DNA of 64,000 nucleotides from Epiperipatus broadwayi (lineage: Eukaryota; Onychophora; Udeonychophora; Euonychophora; Peripatidae): the NCBI GenBank assembly GCA_028023455.1, contig JAQFVV010000021.1, forward strand, positions 4,926,853 to 4,990,852. The letters run 5' to 3'. Of this stretch, positions 59,571 through 64,000 are shown piece by piece (position 1 is the first letter of the stretch; each line of letters begins with the position of its first letter). The translations under genes were made by a program, and so were the position numbers. Under the pieces are notes generated by a model. It was not told the origin of the DNA. It made no database searches and saw nothing but the letters and a program-made list of their open reading frames with translations.

Positions 59571-60760
59571 ATTGTAATCAGAGTTAATATTTTTCTACAC
59601 GAAGACTGAATTACTTTTAAATGAATATACATTTGTAGTATGCTTTTTATTATTTAAAATAATTTATAATATTCATCTAACTAATCCTTAAAATAGACAA
59701 TGGTAGGTGGAGGCAAAACAATATGTATTAATTACTATTGCTAAAACCCCATTGGTTAATGAGTTGCTCCAGAAATTTGGACGGGCATAAATAAATCCAT
59801 TACTAGTGATTGGAGGAGAGCTAAAGGATTTTAGAGAAGAAGCTCATATCTCAAGGGTTATCCATTTACCTTCTGCAGATTCCAAGTGGATAAAGGGAAG
59901 CCATTTTCAGGTGGTAGAGATCTTTATATTATTTTTCTGTAAACTTTCAGATTATTCTTTATAATAAAAATATTTGCAAATGACTATATATAACATATAT
60001 TAATGTACCTTCATGATGTTCATGTATTTGGAATACACTGTTATTATATGTTATTAAAATGTATGACTTATAATACGTTAAATTAGTTATTCTAATGATA
60101 AGTCCTTCCCAAGCTCTCATTATTCTGTTTGTGTCTGACTAACATGGGAATGAATTTCCTCCATGTACAGAAGTTAATCTGCTATATATAAAAAGTTTTG
60201 TTTGTGTTTATGATTTCAATACACAAAATATCTTTGTGCTTGCACTTACCCTTACTTACCTATATATGTAATTGTCACATATCCCCTATGTAACTAATTA
60301 AAATGAACAAAGAGAAAAAAATATATATATTTTTCACATTTTTTACCTATAATTTCTTTTCAGAGTTCATTAACTAAGTTTTCCCATGTTACAGCATTAC
60401 CCAGAGTTTAGTTTTTTATTTTTCAATTTAAAAATTACAGGAATAATTGTTATAATTTGAATCAAAATATATTTAATTAAAATTTGAAGTTTTATAAATT
60501 TAGACTTGTATGAATATATATATTTTTAATTTATTTAAAATTAAATTTCTTCTAAACAAGAATAAATGTTTTATTTATAAAACTAAATCTAATTAAATAG
60601 TTAAAGTCCATATTAATTAAGTTGGAATAACAAAATATAATTAAATTAATTGGAAAAAATATATAATTGTAAACAAGTTAAATGTTATTTCATAATTCCC
60701 CGCCCCACAAAAAAAAATCCATACAGATTTCCTATCAGTAATAAATAAATAAATGCCCTC
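59571..60760. other. AT-rich sequence, no recognised feature
   Basis: 59750-59925 is slightly less AT-rich, without recognisable content. Confidence 0.5.
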
Positions 60761-60850
60761 TGGCCAACAAAATCTGTAGATTGGACCCAGATTTTCCATT
60801 TCTGGTACTCGCTGCCTATGAACTCCCAAGCAATAAAATCATTCAATTAT
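60761..60850 (+). mobile_element. SINE family C, 3' fragment
   Basis: Ends TATGAACTCCCAAGCAATAA followed by AATCATTC, the family-C 3' end in plus orientation. Confidence 0.6.
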
Positions 60851-61873
60851 ATTTATTTAATAAATAAATCAATAATGAATAAGCAATATTTAAATATTGA
60901 TATACTTTTTAAAAGTTTAGATTCAAATTAGCATTAAAACTTTTGTTTTTTTCAGGCAGATGACCCATTCTATATTGATTGACAAATGGGTAATGGCAAA
61001 ATAATATAAAAAAACTGCTCAAACCTTCACAACTTGACTCAGGATAAGTCTGGTGAGTATATCCTTTCCTTTTATTTTCTCTCTAGAGCTGTTTCATAGC
61101 TTTTCTCCTTTGGTAAAATACTTCAAAAATGTTTTTACCTTATATATCTATACTTAACATCAATCTTTATTCTTCTGTCTTAAAAATCTTAAACACAGGA
61201 TGTATTTTCTTTAGGAAAAGTGGTATTAAAGAATATGAAGTGCTTGGTGGTGCAATGATAATGCTTCCTCCTGCCCCACCTACATTCTAAGCTCAAATAT
61301 AGATTGAATAATATTTTTTTTCCCAACAGTCTTAGAAATTTTCACTCAGGTAATGATTATAACCAACACAATTAACTATCCAATATTAGAAATTTGGTAA
61401 CTAACTATTCTTAAATAGATAGATGGAACAATTATTGAAAATGCTGAAGAAGTCTTTTTCCTAAAGAAGCTAATAACTCCCCAAATTCTTTTTCTGCCAT
61501 GATCAAAGTAAATTATACACTAAGATTCTTCATAAAGAGACAAATCATAGCAAAAGAAAAATTGAAGAGATAGTTTTTCTAAATAGAAATAGTATATCTT
61601 TAATTACTAGACAATATGCTAACATTAAAATTTGTGAATCTTGAGATATAACATGATGATGTTTACTTCTACTAAATTTGAATTTAAATGGTTTTCAGTT
61701 GAAAATGGTTAAGAAATTAACTGAAAGTACTTTTATGGTTTATTATACTTATTTGTAAAATATGACTGTTATAATTCATTATTTTTATTATGATTTTATT
61801 ACAAAAAATTATTCTATAATGGACATTATATTTTTTTTTAATTTAGATGTGGATGGCTTTCATATATATATAT
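60851..61873. other. AT-rich sequence, no recognised feature
   Basis: A weak tRNA-box-like stretch at 61228-61310 (TGGTGGTGCAATGATAATG) is too poor to call. Confidence 0.45.
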
Positions 61874-61901
61874 TGTAACGATATATAAATATGTCGTTAC
61901 A
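61874..61901. repeat. short palindrome TGTAACGA...TCGTTACA
   Basis: 28 bp that begin TGTAACGA and end TCGTTACA. TGTAACG is a common LTR start, but no matching LTR end or coding region is visible. Confidence 0.6.
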
Positions 61902-62339
61902 TTAATTTAAAATAAAAAACTTTTAAGTTCGCATATAAAAATAAGTGTATTAAAAATAAAAGTAAAAAAAAACTAAACGCTAAAATTAAAAACGTTTGTT
62001 ATACGTATATATTCGCACAGATGCTAAACTTTAAAAATATATTTTTTTAATAAATAAAAAAAGGTATTTGAATGTATTTTTTATAAAAAAAGATTTATAA
62101 AAGTATTTTAATAAAAAAATAATGTAAGTTAAAATAAAAACAGGTATTAATTAATTCCTGTAATCTATAAATGGAAATGATTGTTTATTAATTATCTAAA
62201 AGCTGTTTAATTAAAAAGTCAGATGGAAAGTTAGATAAGAGAAGAAAGGGATTTTAGCTTGACCAATGGAAGCCAAATAAAGGCCCGGACCATAACGAAA
62301 AAACAGAACAGTGACGTTTTTGTTCATGGAATCCATAGG

Positions 62340-62415
62340 AGGACTATAAAAAGAAAAAAATATTGAGTTCCAGTCAGAGAGTTTTTCCAACTTGATTTGA
62401 TGACAACGGTAAGAC
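62340..62415 (+). promoter_or_regulatory. candidate TATA promoter
   Basis: GGACTATAAAAAGAAAA (TATA at about 62344) is followed 25-30 bp on by TTCCAGTCAGAG, an initiator-like spacing, and then a splice-donor-like CAACGGTAAGACG at about 62404-62416. It may start a gene that continues beyond the window, or an LTR. Confidence 0.4.
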
Positions 62416-62490
62416 GCACTTGCCGTTCTCTCTCATTTTTTTTTTGTTTGTTTTAAAAAAAAAAAAAAATGAAAAGACTGTGATACCAGA

Positions 62491-62580
62491 ATGGAACCAG
62501 CTAATGCTACCTCCAGAACATTTTCTTCCAATGGAGACGCCGTGGGAATTGCCAACGGGAACATGGACTATATGAAATGA
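62491..62580 (+). CDS. 29-codon small open frame downstream of the candidate promoter
   Basis: ATG at 62491 to TGA at 62578-62580; the product starts MEPANATSRTFSSNGDAVG. Composition (Ala, Asn, Gly, Ser, Thr) is unlike the Ile/Tyr/Lys-rich chance frames of the rest of the window. It lies about 120 bp after the likely transcription start. It could be a short exon frame, an upstream ORF, or chance. I do not recognise it. Confidence 0.2.
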   Translation: MEPANATSRTFSSNGDAVGIANGNMDYMK

Positions 62581-64000
62581 ACAATTGTTAAAATCAATCA
62601 AGAACTTTCGTCAAGTTTTACAAATTGATAAACAAGCCAACTGAAATGTTAAAACGGACTCTTATCTGACTTTTGTAAGTCTTTAAATCAAATTAATAAT
62701 GTTTAATTTTATATGTTTTCCGATTGATAAACATCATTTCAAATTTTTTTTTTTTCTTATTGTAAAGATTGGTTAAATGTATGAAATTTAAGTTGTTTAT
62801 AGACGCTTGCATGGATTCGTTTGCGGTTAATTATATTTTGGTTTTCATATTTGATCAAAATATATAGACATTCGATAAATAATGATACCTTACGGTGAGT
62901 ATCTAAAATGTATTTATTCGGATGTCTTTTAAGTTATTGGTGACAACGCAAGTATCTTATGGTGAATACTATTGGGTTACTTATAAGTTTCCCTCTGCGA
63001 TTGTCGGTATCAATAATTTTGTATTTTGATCGTTTATGTTTATTTTGAAATGTTTTTGACCGTGGAATCTATGTAATCGATCTATACCCAACATTTTTAA
63101 ACAAATCTGTGCGAACGTATTTAAATGTTAAAATTAAGTCGGGCGTGAATGGCTATATAGTTTGTAAAGTTATATTAAGGGAGGGTAATCTTAGGTTATT
63201 CATTTCGTAGTTGAATTGGGTCAATGGATTGGATATATTTGTGTAATTAGTAGATGTAGTATGAGGTCCGCTATGGGCAGGATTATAGATATACGCCACA
63301 CACCCTCTGTTTGCCTATGGATGGGTTTGTAAGTCGGCAGAAGACCGCAGTCCATTCCTATGGAGTTTTTTGTTTATTGATCTACTTGCCAACAGATGTC
63401 ACATTCCTGTTGGTGGAGAATCAATCTCTTCTCTATTTCTACTTATTGTTCAGATGTACATTCCTGACAATATAGTATTTTGTGTTGTCGTATCATGCTA
63501 CATTGAATACATGAATGTATCGGATGGATTGGCGCCAATTGATTGCGAAATTTGTTGCCTAAGGTTAAATCGGGGAAAAATATTTTCTTTTCAAATACAG
63601 ACCTATGTAGTCCAGTCATACTCGACCCTCTAAATAAATAGTAAACTCATTATTTGCAATCTCCTTAAATTTAGAATTAAAGATCAATATAAAATTATAA
63701 ACGTTAAATTTATTCCTCAAAATTTAAATATTATTTTATATGTGCGTAAATAAATATTTTTATGTGTTAATTTCTGGCAGTGGCTTTTATTCTTTTATAG
63801 TTAAGATATAAAATTTATAGATTTTTATCTCTGCGTCTCCGCTGAGCTAGTGACTTGGGCTAACGGTCGGAATATTTAAAGAAAGTAGAATCTTAACAGC
63901 GCGTATCTGCCTACTTTATAAATTTTTCTAGGCTCCAATGCCTAGATGGCGCCCTTGTAGTGCAGATATTGTTTTTGCGGTTAGATTCGATCTTCACTTT
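62581..64000. other. unassigned, less AT-rich sequence at the window edge
   Basis: Includes an 87-codon plus-strand frame (63370-63633) with no motif that I recognise, and GATGGCGCCCTTGTAG at about 63951, whose TGGCGCCC could be a tRNA-Lys-type primer-binding site if 61.9-63.95 kb were an LTR. Evidence is thin. Confidence 0.3.

Noticed and set aside
61874-63960. Solo LTR from TGTAACGA (61874) to a TGGCGCCC primer-site-like sequence (63953)
   Set aside because: No matching LTR end, no second LTR, no gag/pol; the primer-site match is only eight bases. Recorded as a weak possibility only.

Overview
The window is AT-rich, repeat-dense DNA from a multicellular animal, most likely an invertebrate. 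It has long A/T runs, tRNA-derived SINEs, LINEs of several clades, a Penelope-like element and nuclear-type Pol III signals, and no bacterial gene organisation. Nothing in the sequence fixes the species. I found no intact protein-coding gene. The only gene that looks functional is a tRNA-Ser(AGA) at 47639-47720 (minus). The window is best read as intergenic or intronic sequence built from layers of decayed transposable elements.

1-9,480: an RTE-type LINE 3' fragment, a tRNA-SINE fold-back, a second fold-back with a tRNA-like centre, a short palindrome, a 380-bp GACA/GATA microsatellite, and a decayed Tx1/L1-like LINE (about 3.8-8.33 kb) in which the CCHC knuckle, EEP endonuclease, RT and C-terminal zinc motif can be followed in order. 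9,487-12,356: a tandem segmental duplication; one unit carries a hammerhead-bearing element that the other lacks. 13-26.8 kb: a series of fold-back elements, a 0.38-kb-armed inverted repeat, more hammerhead-bearing copies, two tRNA-Gly SINEs, LINE fragments and small tandem duplications. 27.8-33 kb: LINE fragments and a minus-strand Penelope-like RT plus GIY-YIG fossil. 33.4-34.9 kb: a locally GC-richer tract with TATA and poly(A)-like signals and a pair of hairpins sharing one loop. 37.6-46.7 kb: fold-backs, a perfect 86-bp-armed palindrome, (TA)n arrays and a cluster of three hammerhead-bearing units. 47-53.4 kb: tRNA-Gly SINEs, the tRNA-Ser gene and a decayed minus-strand LINE. 57.3-58.1 kb: a fold-back whose spacer is a Penelope-type GIY-YIG fragment. 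58.8-64 kb: an RTE-type LINE 3' end and a promoter-like region of unknown meaning.

The main theme is self-cleaving-ribozyme-like sequence. One repeat family carries recognisable type I hammerhead ribozymes (CUGAUGA core, 6-bp stem II, GAAA, very short stem III, split stem I) with compensatory changes between copies. Several other, apparently unrelated fold-back families carry a looser version: a CTGA-like box, a hairpin, GAAA, then a self-complementary 6- to 8-mer starting with A and ending with U. Together with the Penelope fossils this suggests that much of the window derives from Penelope/retrozyme-type mobile RNAs and SINEs that depend on LINEs. That link is inference; the motifs themselves are visible in the sequence.
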